Of a DNA stretch of 64,000 bases, positions 36,745 to 47,201 are shown in pieces; the first letter of the stretch is position 1, and each line of letters begins with the position of its first letter. The stretch lies in assembly GCA_932521025.1 (NCBI GenBank), contig OW051472.1:9362001-9426000 (forward strand), given 5' to 3'. The position numbers and the translations under genes are program-made. Under the pieces are notes generated by a model that did no database searches, was not told where the DNA came from, and saw only the letters and a program-made list of their open reading frames with translations. This DNA comes from Oscheius onirici (lineage: Eukaryota > Nematoda > Chromadorea > Rhabditida > Rhabditidae).

Positions 36745-37185
36745 TTTCGAGTGGGCAGATGCTGGGAAAAGACAAGCTGCTTAAGAACACTTAGCTCGAT
36801 AAGGACATTTCGAAAGAGTGTAAACAATGGGGTTCTCACCAGTTATGGTCCGAAGGTGAGTAATCAGACGAAGACTAACAATAAAAAAGACACGAACATT
36901 GAACATTTTTTTCAAAGATTTGCTACGTTTACATGGACAAGGAAAAGTCTTGTAAGAAGGGTCTTATTCTAGGTCTTGTCACGAACGACTTTGATTTCCT
37001 CTGTTCGCGGTTCGCACACAATGAAACTATTCCTTTAAACAGTTCAGGTATGGCGGAAGCTTTTCTTAAACAGAGGATGTTGGACTTGGTAAACAGCAAA
37101 GAATACAATGTTTATTTCTTTTTTTTTTGGGATTTTCGTAAATGTTTGTATTTCCACTAGAACTTGGCGACATTTCATGATAAGC

Positions 37186-40100
37186 TTAGTGTTCCATTGG
37201 TTCACCCTCTGAGATGCCAATGACCAGTAGTTTTTCTTCAACGTTCTCCATCAAGGGTCTGTCTTCCGGATTAGTTTTCCAGCAATTTTCAAACAATTCC
37301 TGCAGATTCCGAAATCTCTCTTGTATAGGAATCTTTGGGCGATTTCCTTCTTTCAGAAATTCTAACATTCGATTTCTTCGGTTCTTCAGATATGGCTTTT
37401 CCCCAAATTCGTCCTCGAAGGGGTTCCTGGACAAAGTTGCCTAATTGGAAATGTAATTTGTTTACTTTCTCTCCTTGTTGGTGCAGGCATAGAGAGTCAT
37501 TCCAAAACTGTAGACGTCACATTTATTCGTGTAGGTTTCGCTCTCGATGACTTCAGGGGCCATGTATTCCCGACTACCGGCTCTGAAACAGAATTTCAAT
37601 TCTCACAAAGTAACGAAATCCTCACTGATTTGTCATGAGGTCATCAGTTTCGCGGGACATGCTGAAATCGGCCAGTTTGATCGACTCCAAGTCATCGGTC
37701 AACAGCATTCTGAAAAGGATGAGAGTTGCTTGATTTGGACTGGTTTTTTTTCAGCTAAACCCACTTATTTGGCTTGATATTCCTGTGAATAATCTCCAGC
37801 TTATGACAGTAAACCATAGCGTTGGCTAGTTGTTTGAACCAGTTAATCATTCTCTCCGTAGTGCAAACTGTCTCATATCCGTCTTTCTCGCAGAAAACGT
37901 CTGAAAATGAACTTTCCAGGGGGTTTAAAAGACAACTTACAGTCTCCAACACTGCCCATTTTCATGTACTCAAAAACTAGGCCATGGATTTCATCCACTT
38001 CCTTGATCATTCTGATGAAGCGTTGAATGTTCTGATGTTTTATCTGAAGTGTCTCCATTTCTGTGTTCCTATTTCCATCTACCTGCCACAAATTGTCCAC
38101 TTCTCTCCGAATATGCCTGATTCTTCCTCGACTTCCAAGGACCTTTATCGCTACGCTGCCTTCATGGCCTGGAATAGTTCCCTTAAAAGTCATCGAGCCA
38201 TAAGAAGACGCCAATCTGGATGAATAGACGATCGTCTCCATCTTCACTACAGGAATGTCAGCTCCAGCCAGTTCTTGTTCCCTGTCTCTTAGTGATTTGA
38301 GGACTCGTTCCATTGTTGGTCTTTCTTCGGGATCAGTTTTCCAGCATTGTACAATAATATCTCTGAAGACATGGTTCATGTCTTTTTTCAGCTCAGGACG
38401 ATTCTCATCGCTCTTTATGTGCTCTCCAAATTTGCTGAGTTTTATGTCCTTTCCCTCGAAAGGGAGTCTGAAAAAAAACAAAAAAATAGAAGTTAGACTT
38501 GTCTACAGTATCCTAAAATGAATCCTAAACTTTAACAGTCAACCAGCCGACTTCGGCGACTTCGTCGCCTTTATAGTCTGTTCAAGAAAAGAGAACATTT
38601 TGTGAATCAAATCGGATTTTTTTTCACCTGATTGTGAGTAGCAACGTTTTCATGCTGTTTAATTTTTTTCTTGAACGGATTACTCTCAATCTCTTCTGAT
38701 CCCTTCCCCACTCAACCGATCCCTTCCCTAGTCAGATCAACCGGTCCCTTTTTATCGCCTACCGGTTAGCCTGACTCTATTTCCCACTCAAAACAATTTA
38801 GCAAAAATATTTGGCGAGGAGAGGAGTCGAACCCGGGTTATCTGGGTGAAGACAGCAACTCTTAACAATATAGTCTATTTCCAACGAATATAGCCACTAA
38901 ATCAATTCTTTAAAGGATTTTCGAAAACGAAATTGACTGGTCCCGGCACGATCACGGGCCGCCATCGTGCGATTCTCGTTGTATTTAATCAAAAGCTGGT
39001 TTTTTCCATGGGTTTTCGACATTCTTTGATGTTTTCGACCTTATTTTCGAGTTCTACGTGAAAAAATACCTATATGACAACAAAACTGGAAAGAAATAGG
39101 ATGTTTTTGGAGAATTATAGTCATTTTAGCGATGAAATAGCATTTCTAAGCCAAATCGGCGAAAACGTAGTGTTTTTACGTGTTTTTTAAGACATTTAGG
39201 TTTTAATATGCGTAGAAATCGATTAGAATAACAGAAAAACATTAAAAAAGTAGCAGAAATAAGCAAAAATGCAAAAAATCAACAAATTCTGCATTCGCGC
39301 GCACCCAGATTTGAACTTGTTCAGGTGGCTATATCCGTTGGAAATAGACTATACACCAAAATTTCGTGGCCTCGGACAAACAAACATCCCCACAGAGTCC
39401 ACGACACCATTGCGCTTTAGATAGTAGAGATATTTCTGCACCCATTTCAAAATTTTTTGGGCCCCCATTGTCAACAGATAAGCTCTGCAAAAAATGATTC
39501 TCAATTTCACACTTTTTAGGGACAAAGACTTACTTCCGGTTCTCCAAAGCGTACAGAACCATTCCAAAAGAATATACATCACTTTTCTCCGAGTATCGTT
39601 TTTCTAAAAGAACTTCCGGGGCCATATAACCAAAGGTATTAAGCCAATCCGACGTCGTCACATCGTTAGACGTATTCGTGCTTGCACAGACAGGACAAAT
39701 TTTAACCGTCGTTTTGTCCTCAGAGACGAAAATACTGAAAATTTAACTTTTTGTCAAGGCGTTACAGGCTTGCAAACTTTTGCGGAGAGACACGCTTATG
39801 AACAAAACCTCGACTGTGGAGGTAGGTCATAACGTCGGCCAATTGAATGGCCCAGTTGTAGGCTCTTTGTGGGTTGATTATGTTATTATATTTGTCGGAT
39901 TCGTTTTTGTAAGTGTCTGAAATCTAAGTAGGCTGGGTAGTCAGAAAACTTACAATTGTTAAGAGTTCCTTTAGCTAAGTATTCCATTGTGAAGCCGATG
40001 ACCTGGACGCCATTCGCTGCTTCCTTCGCTTGCTCGACGACATGAGCGTAGATTTCGATGAGGTTTGGGTGTTTCAGCTGGAAAAAAAGAATGTTCCAGA

Positions 40101-40817
40101 AACTTTAAATTATCCCGATATTGCAGGAAAAATATAGACCGGCTGCTAAAAAAACTTACCGTAGAAACTTCTTCCAGTAGCTCTTCTAGACGCTCCCTGT
40201 GTTTAGGCGGAAACACTCGTGCACCAGTTTCCCTTGGAAATTATTAATCTTGAATGCTTGACACGTGAGCTTGGATAGGCTGGGAAAAAAATTGCCTCCC
40301 GTGCGGCGGGCGCAAAAGAAATTCAGCACGCTTTTTTTCTGGATTTTTTTGTGTTTCCCCAGTCATTGTGAACAAATACCGACTAGCACAGAAAAAAGTT
40401 AGGCAAAAAAAGACAAATCCGCAAAGCAAATTGAAGTTTCATACGAAAAACACGAATTTTGTCGATTTTTTCGCTAATTTCGTCATATTTTTCGTTTTTC
40501 TTTGCGGATTCATCTTTTTTGCCTAACTTTTTTCTGTGCTATTCGGTATTTGTTCACGATGACTGGGGAAAATACAAAAAACCCAGAAAAAAAGCGTGCT
40601 GAATTCCTTTTGCCCGCCGCACTGTAGGCAATTTTTTCCCAGCCGGTCCAAGAGCACATGTCGACAGAATCACCAACTTGTTATCAATCTCAGTTTTGAA
40701 TAAAACTCCAAGCATGCTGGCAAAGACAACAGCAAAGAGTTGCAGCGTCTCTATGCCAATTTGAGGAATTTTTGATAGCGAAGTAGAGAGAGAAGATGAA
40801 GAAGATTCATGCTGCAT
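37186..40817 (-). CDS. Tandem double pseudokinase
   Basis: One protein with two kinase-like domains. The junction is read directly inside a single open exon (38470 down to about 38090), where the first domain's end CWKTDPEERPTMERV runs without a stop into the second domain's start SYGSMTFKGTIPGHEGSVAI. ATG at 40817 (MQHESSSSSLSTSLSK) precedes one hydrophobic stretch (LQLFAVVFASMLGVLF). Domain 1 has catalytic loop GFVHKRVSPQK (HRD to HKR) and VKICPVCAST exactly where DFG should be, then GYMAPEV. Domain 2 keeps a VAIK lysine but has IIHRNIKPNK (HRN) and LADFSMS (DFS), then YMAPEV. Neither domain should be catalytic. The intron between APE and the junction exon contains a SINE with a nested MITE; another intron holds a foldback element. 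An open frame at 40843-41046 may be a 5' exon, but phases do not join cleanly. Confidence 0.8.
38541..39420 (-). mobile_element. tRNA-derived SINE, copy 2, interrupted
   Basis: Same family as 19588-20060: B box GGGTTCGACTCC near 38826-38837, tail hairpin at 38545-38570. The element is split between AACAATA and CACCAAAATTTCGTGG by a 481-bp insertion (38871-39351), giving the order of the two insertions. It lies in an intron of the double pseudokinase. Confidence 0.8.
38871..39351. mobile_element. TA-flanked MITE nested in the SINE
   Basis: 481 bp with about 27-bp inverted ends TAGTCTATTTCCAACG..., closing CGTTGGAAATAGACTA, flanked by TA (38869-38870 and 39352-39353). Comparison with the uninterrupted SINE copies gives the empty site AACAATACACCAAAA. 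TA duplication suggests mobilisation by a Tc1/mariner-type transposase. No ORF inside. Confidence 0.85.
40278..40644. mobile_element. Foldback element in pseudokinase intron 1
   Basis: Arms of about 160 bp (40278-40440 and 40485-40644), starting GGCTGGGAAAAAAATTGCC and closing GGCAATTTTTTCCCAGCC, with inner symmetric TTTTTTGCCTAACTTTTTTC. It lies in the first intron of the double pseudokinase. Confidence 0.8.
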
Positions 40818-40842
40818 TCTGGAAATCGGAGTGTTTGTTAGC

Positions 40843-41046
40843 TTATCTTTTGAGTGTAGTAAGAAGAGAATAAACCATTTCGATGGAAGTTCTGTGATAA
40901 CCTAGGCCAGATTTTGAAATAAACTCAGCTGAAATTCGTTTGCTTTCTGAAATGTGCCCTTCAATTTTCATGTGTTCCGAGGAGCAATGCTCTATGTGAT
41001 CAATGTATCTTCTGTATGTTTCTGTGGAATTTTTGAATGATGCCAT
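40843..41046 (-). other. Open frame that may be a 5' exon
   Basis: An ATG at 41046 (MASFKNSTETYRRYIDHIEH) opens a 67-codon polar frame ending just upstream of the double pseudokinase. The only good donor (GTTTAT after codon ATG) does not match the phase of the exon starting near 40818. It could be an upstream exon with a different splice, a uORF, or chance. Confidence 0.3.
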
Positions 41047-41492
41047 CGCCTTTGTTCAGCGAAGAAATAATATTTCTCCATTGGAGAAATAGATGGAGAA
41101 ATTGAGCAGGCCGACCGGCTAGAAGATAAGAAGAAGACAAATAGATCACATGGTGTGGAGAAGAGGTGCTATTTGAAAACACCACTTGTTTGCAAAAATA
41201 AACATTTAACTGTTTCTTTCTGACAAACAAAGAATAAGCACTTTTACGTCTTCAAGACAGAAGAGTTACAGAGTGAATCATCCATTTCCGAAGATTACTG
41301 CATGCTGATGATAATAACATAGCCATTTGGTTCATTTGTAGGTGCGCCCACACAAATATGCACCAGTCTGGAGCCAAATACACTTTTCTCATTGTCTTGA
41401 GAACGCGGTGAGCCATATATTCGTAACCAGAATTTGTTGAACCACAATAGCCATTTAGAATGCGGACGAAATTAAAAAATATGGAATTCTCT

Positions 41493-42320
41493 TTATTCAG
41501 CTTCAAAGGCATTCTTCGTCAACTTTTCTCTAAAACTGTATTGTGTTCTTTTTAAATTCTGACTCACGCTACGGCTCGTACACGCTTCATCGTCGGACGC
41601 TCATCGGGGTCTTGTTTCCAACACATTTCGATGAGTTTTCGCATGTGTGGATAGTCATCGTTCAGAAAAACAGGTCGAGGATATTCGCCTTCATTCATCG
41701 TAATGACGCCGGAATATTTAGCAAGATATTTTTCTGGCCAACTGTTCCTGTGTAGCAACTTTCCCAGGTTTGACTTCACGTCAGCAAGCGGATGCCTTAA
41801 AAATACGTTAGATTCAAAAATTTCAACATTACTTTTCAGTTGTGGCGAAATACCAGACCATTCCAAATGAGTACGTGTCCACTTTACAGCAATAATTCCT
41901 TACTTCAGAATACTCGAATTCTTCAGGAGCTTTGTAATAAATCATTGTGTAGTTCATCACCATTTCTTCTGGGACAAAACCAGCAGATCCCACATGGGTT
42001 AGAAACAGTTTGTTATCGTATCAATATGCTGAATTAAAACATGATGACAAAACATAGGAGGATCACTTGTTCGGAGTAACGTCGCGATGTGCTATACGTT
42101 GTGCATTCAAGTATTCTAAAGCACTAGCAAGCTCAGCAGCCCATCGTAAGAGGACCGACTCAGAATACTGCTTATTGGACAAATAATGCTTTTTTATAAC
42201 ATTCGTCAGTTGTCTTTCACAGTCTTTAAACAGAATTCCGTCAATGTTCTTGTCTTCCATGCTTTCAACGAGATATCCCTTTACTTCTGGTAGAGCATTA
42301 TGTTCCAGTATCTGGAACAT
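41493..42320 (-). pseudogene. Kinase gene fragment, N-lobe missing and frame broken
   Basis: Three exons of the subfamily represented by 50047-51955. The catalytic exon has ALPEVKGYLVES and RIAHRDVTPNK (HRD intact), an activation exon contains YKAPEEF and VDTYSFGMVWYFATT, and the last exon ends CWKQDPDERPTMKRV. The activation exon is broken: compared with the relative at 50.5 kb there is a net 5-bp deletion at the DFG region (after CATATTGATACGA), which puts a stop in frame at once. Upstream of 42320 there is no N-lobe exon, only dispersed repeat A. Terminal codons downstream are still open to TAA at 41493-41495, so decay is recent. Confidence 0.7.
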
Positions 42321-42344
42321 CGACGCAAAAACGGCTACTTTTAT

Positions 42345-42625
42345 GATACATAGGATAGCACCGCCCTTCCAGGGCTAAAGATTCCTTGTCCTATCGTTTT
42401 TTTCCCCGACCCTCAGTTCCAGTTCCCCTTTTATTCTTCCCTTGTCACTCCGTTCCAGTCACCCCCTATCCCTCCAAAGAAACTATCAAAGTCATAAGAA
42501 CCCTTCAAGCACTTGCTTTTCCTGTCGCGACTTGTTAAAACTAATTTGCACACAAAGCTCCCTTCCTTATCCTCAATTAGAGCTTCAGACAAACACACAC
42601 AGAGACCTGGGAGCAATTTAAAATA
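42345..42625 (-). repeat. Dispersed repeat family A, copy 3
   Basis: Inverted relative to the other copies. Carries the open frame CLSEALIEDKEGSFVCKLV (42431-42616). The flanks (GCAGCAATAAATCTGTT and ATGTATCATAAAAG) are found joined at 43228-43265 without the repeat, which is a paralogous empty site and proves insertion. Confidence 0.8.
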
Positions 42626-43333
42626 GATAGAACAGATTTATTGCTGCCCATTAAAACTAGTTGGGAAAGTTCATTTGTAATTAATTTGATAGATTTATTA
42701 TTACATAATTGGTTCGCAAATTTTTACTGTAGTATTCAAGATGCTTCTTCAATCGACCATTCGGACGTGTTTTGCTGGCTACTTCTTGGGGGTGAGACGT
42801 TAGTTCCGCGGAACTAACGCCCTTCATGATTCGCGGCGCGGAACTAACGTCTCACCCCTATTAAAATATCTCTTTTTATCGAAAAACAACATCAGTAGGC
42901 TTCTAGTGATAGCCTAAGCATTTAACAGGGGTTATCACTCTCGCTGTGAGCTTTCAGTTGGGTCTGAGATGTCATAACTTCCTGGCAATCAGTATGCTTT
43001 TAGTGATAGCCTAAGCCTTAAAAAATGGTTAATCATTCTAGCTGTGCATCCTCAGTTGGGCTGAGGATGTCTAAGCTTTCGGATAACAGATTACTTCGGA
43101 CGATGAGCTAAAGCCTAAAAATTTGTGAAAAAAACATTCGATTAAAAAGCAAAAAAAATTCAGAGTGCGAGAGTAGCCAATATTCAAATTATCAAATTGC
43201 TAGTTACTAAATTGGTATTTGATATAATTAGAAGCAGCAATAAATCTGTTCCATGTATCATAAAAGAACCCAAAAATGTTCTTATTCTTTTAAAGTTGAG
43301 CCGTATCTGTCTGTCGTATCTTTTTAAAAAATT
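42626..43333. other. Intergenic region, no gene seen
   Basis: Holds the foldback at 42788-42858, two related phrases TTTTAGTGATAGCCTAAGC (42902 and 43000, the first with one change) and the empty-site paralogue of repeat A. No coding potential found. Confidence 0.4.
42788..42858. repeat. Short perfect-arm hairpin
   Basis: GGGGTGAGACGTTAGTTCCG and its inverse CGGAACTAACGTCTCACCCC within 71 bp, with an extra inner palindrome TTAGTTCCGCGGAACTAA on the left side. Confidence 0.8.
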
Positions 43334-43433
43334 TCTTTCGCATTGAAGAAGTCGCTTGCTTCTTTTCTCTTCTCCATCGTCGTTGAAGTTCGGCACTAAA
43401 ACTAAGAAATGTAGACAATGTAGACATTGAACT

Positions 43434-46400
43434 TTACATCCTGCTTTTGATGCCCTTCATTGTAGGCCGTTCGCTCGGTTCTTGTTTCCAACACTCTTTC
43501 ACAAGCTCTTGAACTTCGGGCAAAGCGGTAGTCCCAAAAACCGGTCGAGGATGTTTACCATCAATCATTGTTACCAGACCATGAAATATTGTCCGGTCCA
43601 TTTCGTTCCACGTTGTTTTTTTTAGAAATTCTCCCATATAAGTTTTCAGAGTATATTTTTCATCTTTTACGCATAGTTCTTCGAATGGATGCCTTAAGCA
43701 TTAGAGCATAACTTTTAAAACAAATTAGACAACTTTTTCGCTACAGCAAAGTACCACACCATTCCAAAAGAATAGGTGTCCGCTTTACAGCAGTAATTCG
43801 GTATGTGGTAAGTTTCGGGAGCCATGTAGTTGAGAGTTCCGTGTTGCAGAGTTTTTTGCCCAACGTTCTCACGAGCCGAACCCAAGTCGGTTAGCATCAA
43901 AGCTCTGTTGTTGTCGTTTATCAGAATGCTGAAAGGCCATGTAAAAGTTAGGAAAGAGCTCACTTTTGTGGTTTCAGATCTCGATGCGCTATCTTTTGCT
44001 CATGCATGTGTTCTAGGACGGTCGCTAACTCAATCGCCCAACTGAAAATTTGCTCAGCTGCTAATTGTTCTAGAGGATTCGATGAATTATCCAAAATGTA
44101 GTGATTCAAGGATTTGCCGCTCAAGGATTCAAAAACAATAGATTTGATCCAGCGTTTTTCGTTCAGAAGGTAGCCTATCACCGACGGAAGAGCAGCATGT
44201 CTTAATTTCTGAAAACAATGAATATACACTGATGCCAAATTCTTATTTTTGCAGTTTATATTTTAACCAGCCGGCTTCGCCGCCAGTCGGCGGCTCTTTT
44301 TCTTGTGTTTTCTTCTTTACATCAGATCTCTTCCCCAGTGAACCTTTTTTCTGATCCCTTCCCCAGTCAACCGATCCCTTCTGATCTTTTCTGATCTCTT
44401 CCCTAGTCAACCGATTACTTCTGATCCCCTAGCGGTTACCCTGACTCGATTTCCTACTCAAAATAATTTAGCAAAAATATTTCCCGAGGAGAGGAGTCGA
44501 ACCCGGTTCGTCTGGGTGGAGATGGCGACTCTTAGTAATACACCAAAATTTTCGTGGCCACGGACAAACAGACAAACAAACAAACAAAGCCACAGAGTCA
44601 GCCACAGACTTTCGCTTTTTAATATTTTATATTAAAACTTGTCAAATAGTTTGTTAACCAGATTTTCTGGTCCCGGAGAAACAAACAAACACACAGAGTC
44701 CACGACAGACACCATTGCGCTTTAGTAGTAGAGAGATTAGTTCGCAAAAAATTCAAAAAAAGGGGACACAACTACAGTTAAAATTTGCCCCGTCTGTGCC
44801 AGTACAAACCCGTCTAACGATGTGATGACGTCGGATTGGCTTAATACTTTTGGCTACATGGCTCTGGAAGATCTTTTAGAAAAACGATACTCGCACCGTT
44901 GCGCTTTATTATAAAGATAACACCTACCTCACAGTAAAAAACATTCCGAGCGCTATATATTCTTTGTTCTTCGGTGCGAAGAAAAAAATCTTTGACAATA
45001 AAAAGTTTTTCGTCATCTGTACCCTAAAAAGAACGTTACTATAAAACTATCAAGTTGTGAACACATATCTTTTTGTATGTGAAAGGAGAAACATTTGCGA
45101 AGGATCCATCTTCTATAAATTGTAGACTAATTGCAGATTTTTGAAGGTACTTAGTGTCAAATTCGGGATATGTTTTTCCTGTTCCAGGGAATGTTAAGAT
45201 CTATAAATTAGTTTCAACAGCTGGCATTAGAAGGGCAACTTCAATGGCCTGATCATCGGTGCTAATTACGTCTTCCACATGGTTGCCGGAGCATGTGCAG
45301 TTCAATAAGTTGTTCTCGGATCTAGCTTCAGCTGAGCCAAAATCCACGCTTCTCGAGTCATGCATGTGTTCATCTTTCCGGGAGGTTAATGCCGACTCGA
45401 TATCGGTCACGGGTAGACGTTTGTCTGGTGCCGATTCTATGCTATGTTTCCATATGTGGTGCACAGCCGACGAAAAATCTCGGAAGATTGAGCGTTCCAA
45501 CAAACAGTCCACAGAAAAGATAAATTGCCTATCTGACTGTACCAACGTTTCGAAACTGATTGGATTCTGCGGTAGTTGTTCGTCCTTGTCTTCTGTTTTG
45601 GGCAATTCCATGCCTTTTGTTATCAAAATGTAGCACGCTAGCATTGCAAACGAGTACGAATCGGCCAGCTTTGTGATTTTGTCCTGATACGGATCCCGCA
45701 GTTCCGGTGGCTTATACAAAAGATCTTCTTGCAATTTCTCCACTGGTATGCTGAGGTTTCCAGGCAACGAGTTCATAGACATATTCAAAATCACTGATTC
45801 AGCAGAGCTGGTGACGAGAAGACTGAGAGAGACTCTTTGCAAGAAGCTGTTATACAATTCTCACTTGGTCGGTTTAATATCCCTGTGTATTATTCCCTTT
45901 TCGTGTAGATATACCAGACCTGAAGCAATTTGCGACATCCATCGTTTGAATTGATCAGTAGACAAAACGGAATCCGTTTTCGACAAATCTAAATCCATTG
46001 AAATGTACCCATATTCGCCGTGGACATGATTCAGAAACTGGACGAAATCAAATTTTAGTGCTCACATTTGTCCACACTCTCATTTGCATAATATTCGAAG
46101 CAGAACCCAACTGGCCGTATTGTAATCTTATTGTACTGACAAATAAGACCTCTAACCTTGATCACATTGTCGTGGTTTAACTGTAATTTTAAGGTGTTTC
46201 TACACACACCTTACCGGAGTCATAAGTGCAAGTAGATCGGAAAGCATTTTCGCATTATCATCATTTACAAGTCTCAAGGCCAATACTCTTCTGAAAAACA
46301 TAAATTTTATTTGAAGCGATAGAATAAACCGACCCAGTTTCGAAAACTGTTTTGACCACTATTCCAGAAGATCCGCTAGCAAGAACTTCTTGGATGTGGA

Positions 46401-46434
46401 ACTTTTTCATGTCCAATTCTGGTAGGTTGAACAT
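43434..46434 (-). CDS. Tandem pseudokinase-kinase protein
   Basis: ATG at 46434 (MFNLPELDMKKFHIQEVL), TAA at 43434-43436. Domain 1 (46434 to about 45290): glycine loop LASGSSGIVVKT, VLALRLV where VAIK should be, IIHRDIKPTN intact, but the activation segment reads VILNMSMNSL with no DFG, then YKPPELRD. Domain 2 (45190-43434): DGSFANV, LFIVKDFF with lysine, KIAHRDLKPQK, LTDLGSAREN (DLG), YMAPETY and TYSFGMVWYFA, ending CWKQEPSERPTM. A stop follows domain 1 at 45201, but a donor GAC|GTAATT near 45268 and an acceptor TTTATAG at 45192 join the domains in phase 0, removing that stop. The pair resembles the JAK or GCN2 plan of an inactive plus an active domain. If the donor is not used, these are two genes. 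Confidence 0.72.
44265..44735 (-). mobile_element. tRNA-derived SINE, copy 3
   Basis: Full-length member: tail hairpin GGCTTCGCCGCCAGTCGG near 44271, B box on the minus strand near 44495-44506, head ending near CCATTGCGCTTTAG. It lies in the intron before the catalytic-loop exon of domain 2. Confidence 0.8.
44763..44893 (+). pseudogene. Stray pseudokinase exon fragment, antisense
   Basis: On the plus strand this encodes TTVKICPVCASTNPSNDV and SDWLNTFGYMALEDLLEKRY, nearly the same as the activation-segment exon of the 37186-40817 double pseudokinase (39560-39750), down to the odd CPVC. It stops mid-exon and has no donor. It lies antisense in the intron of another kinase, next to a SINE. Confidence 0.85.
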
Positions 46435-47089
46435 TGTTTAACTATCTGAAATGAAACTTTTATTTTAAACAGCTAAAGTTTAGTTAAACGTGAGCCCAAA
46501 CTGCTGATAAGGGGGAATGTCTATCAAAGTGTGCAAACAGCTAGTGACAGGGCACAAGATTTTCTAGCCCTAAAAGAGTCAACAGTTAAAAATTGGAGAT
46601 TTGAAACGCCGGGTATCGAGAAAGATTACTCGCACGGAGCTTTTCCATTTTAAAAATTTGTACAGCTCATGCCGTCATTTTTACAGAACTTTGTTAGAGC
46701 TAAACCGACCTCGGAAAAAATTGACCAACTTCACCGCCAGCGCCAGCGTATAGTAAACAAAAATATAAACTTTTCATTGTATACAAAAAAATATAGTAAA
46801 CTTGCTATTAGTTTTTTTCTTTTTTTTTCTATATTTCTATGAATTGGACATAGGCGAAGTGTTGAAAGGGGAGAAATGTTGAAAGGGAAGAAAAAAGGGG
46901 AGAAAAAGTTAATCACTTATTATATATATCTAGCGTATCTGTCTCTACCACTGTCCATATACACTTGGTTTGACTTCAATTTCAAAGCTGAGGTTATAGA
47001 ATTTTTCTATTGACAATGCTGGGGTCATGAGGTCAAGTGCAAACAACTTATAATATAAGCAGCCAAAAGGTGAGATCATTCATTTTCTT
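46435..47089. other. Intergenic region, no gene seen
   Basis: AT-rich spacer between the tandem kinase and the 3' flank of the duplicated copy. Contains T runs near 46812-46829; nothing else recognised. Confidence 0.4.
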
Positions 47090-47201
47090 TCCCATTGAAG
47101 AAGTCACTTGCTTCTTCTTTTCTTCCTTCTTTTCTCTTTTTCATCGTCAGTTGAAGTTCGTCACTAAAACTAAGAAATGTAGACAATGTAGACATTGAAC
47201 T

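Larger units (their letters stand above)
43335..45319. repeat. Segmental duplication, parent copy
   Basis: About 2.0 kb closely matching 47090-48890. It covers the second kinase domain of the gene at 43434-46434, the SINE and the stray exon fragment in its intron, up to the codons for ENNLLNCTCSG. Confidence 0.85.

Noticed and set aside
44754-44925. Plus-strand frame with a kinase APE-like motif as a separate gene
   Set aside because: It is a partial exon without splice partners, nearly the same as an exon of 37186-40817; a displaced fragment.
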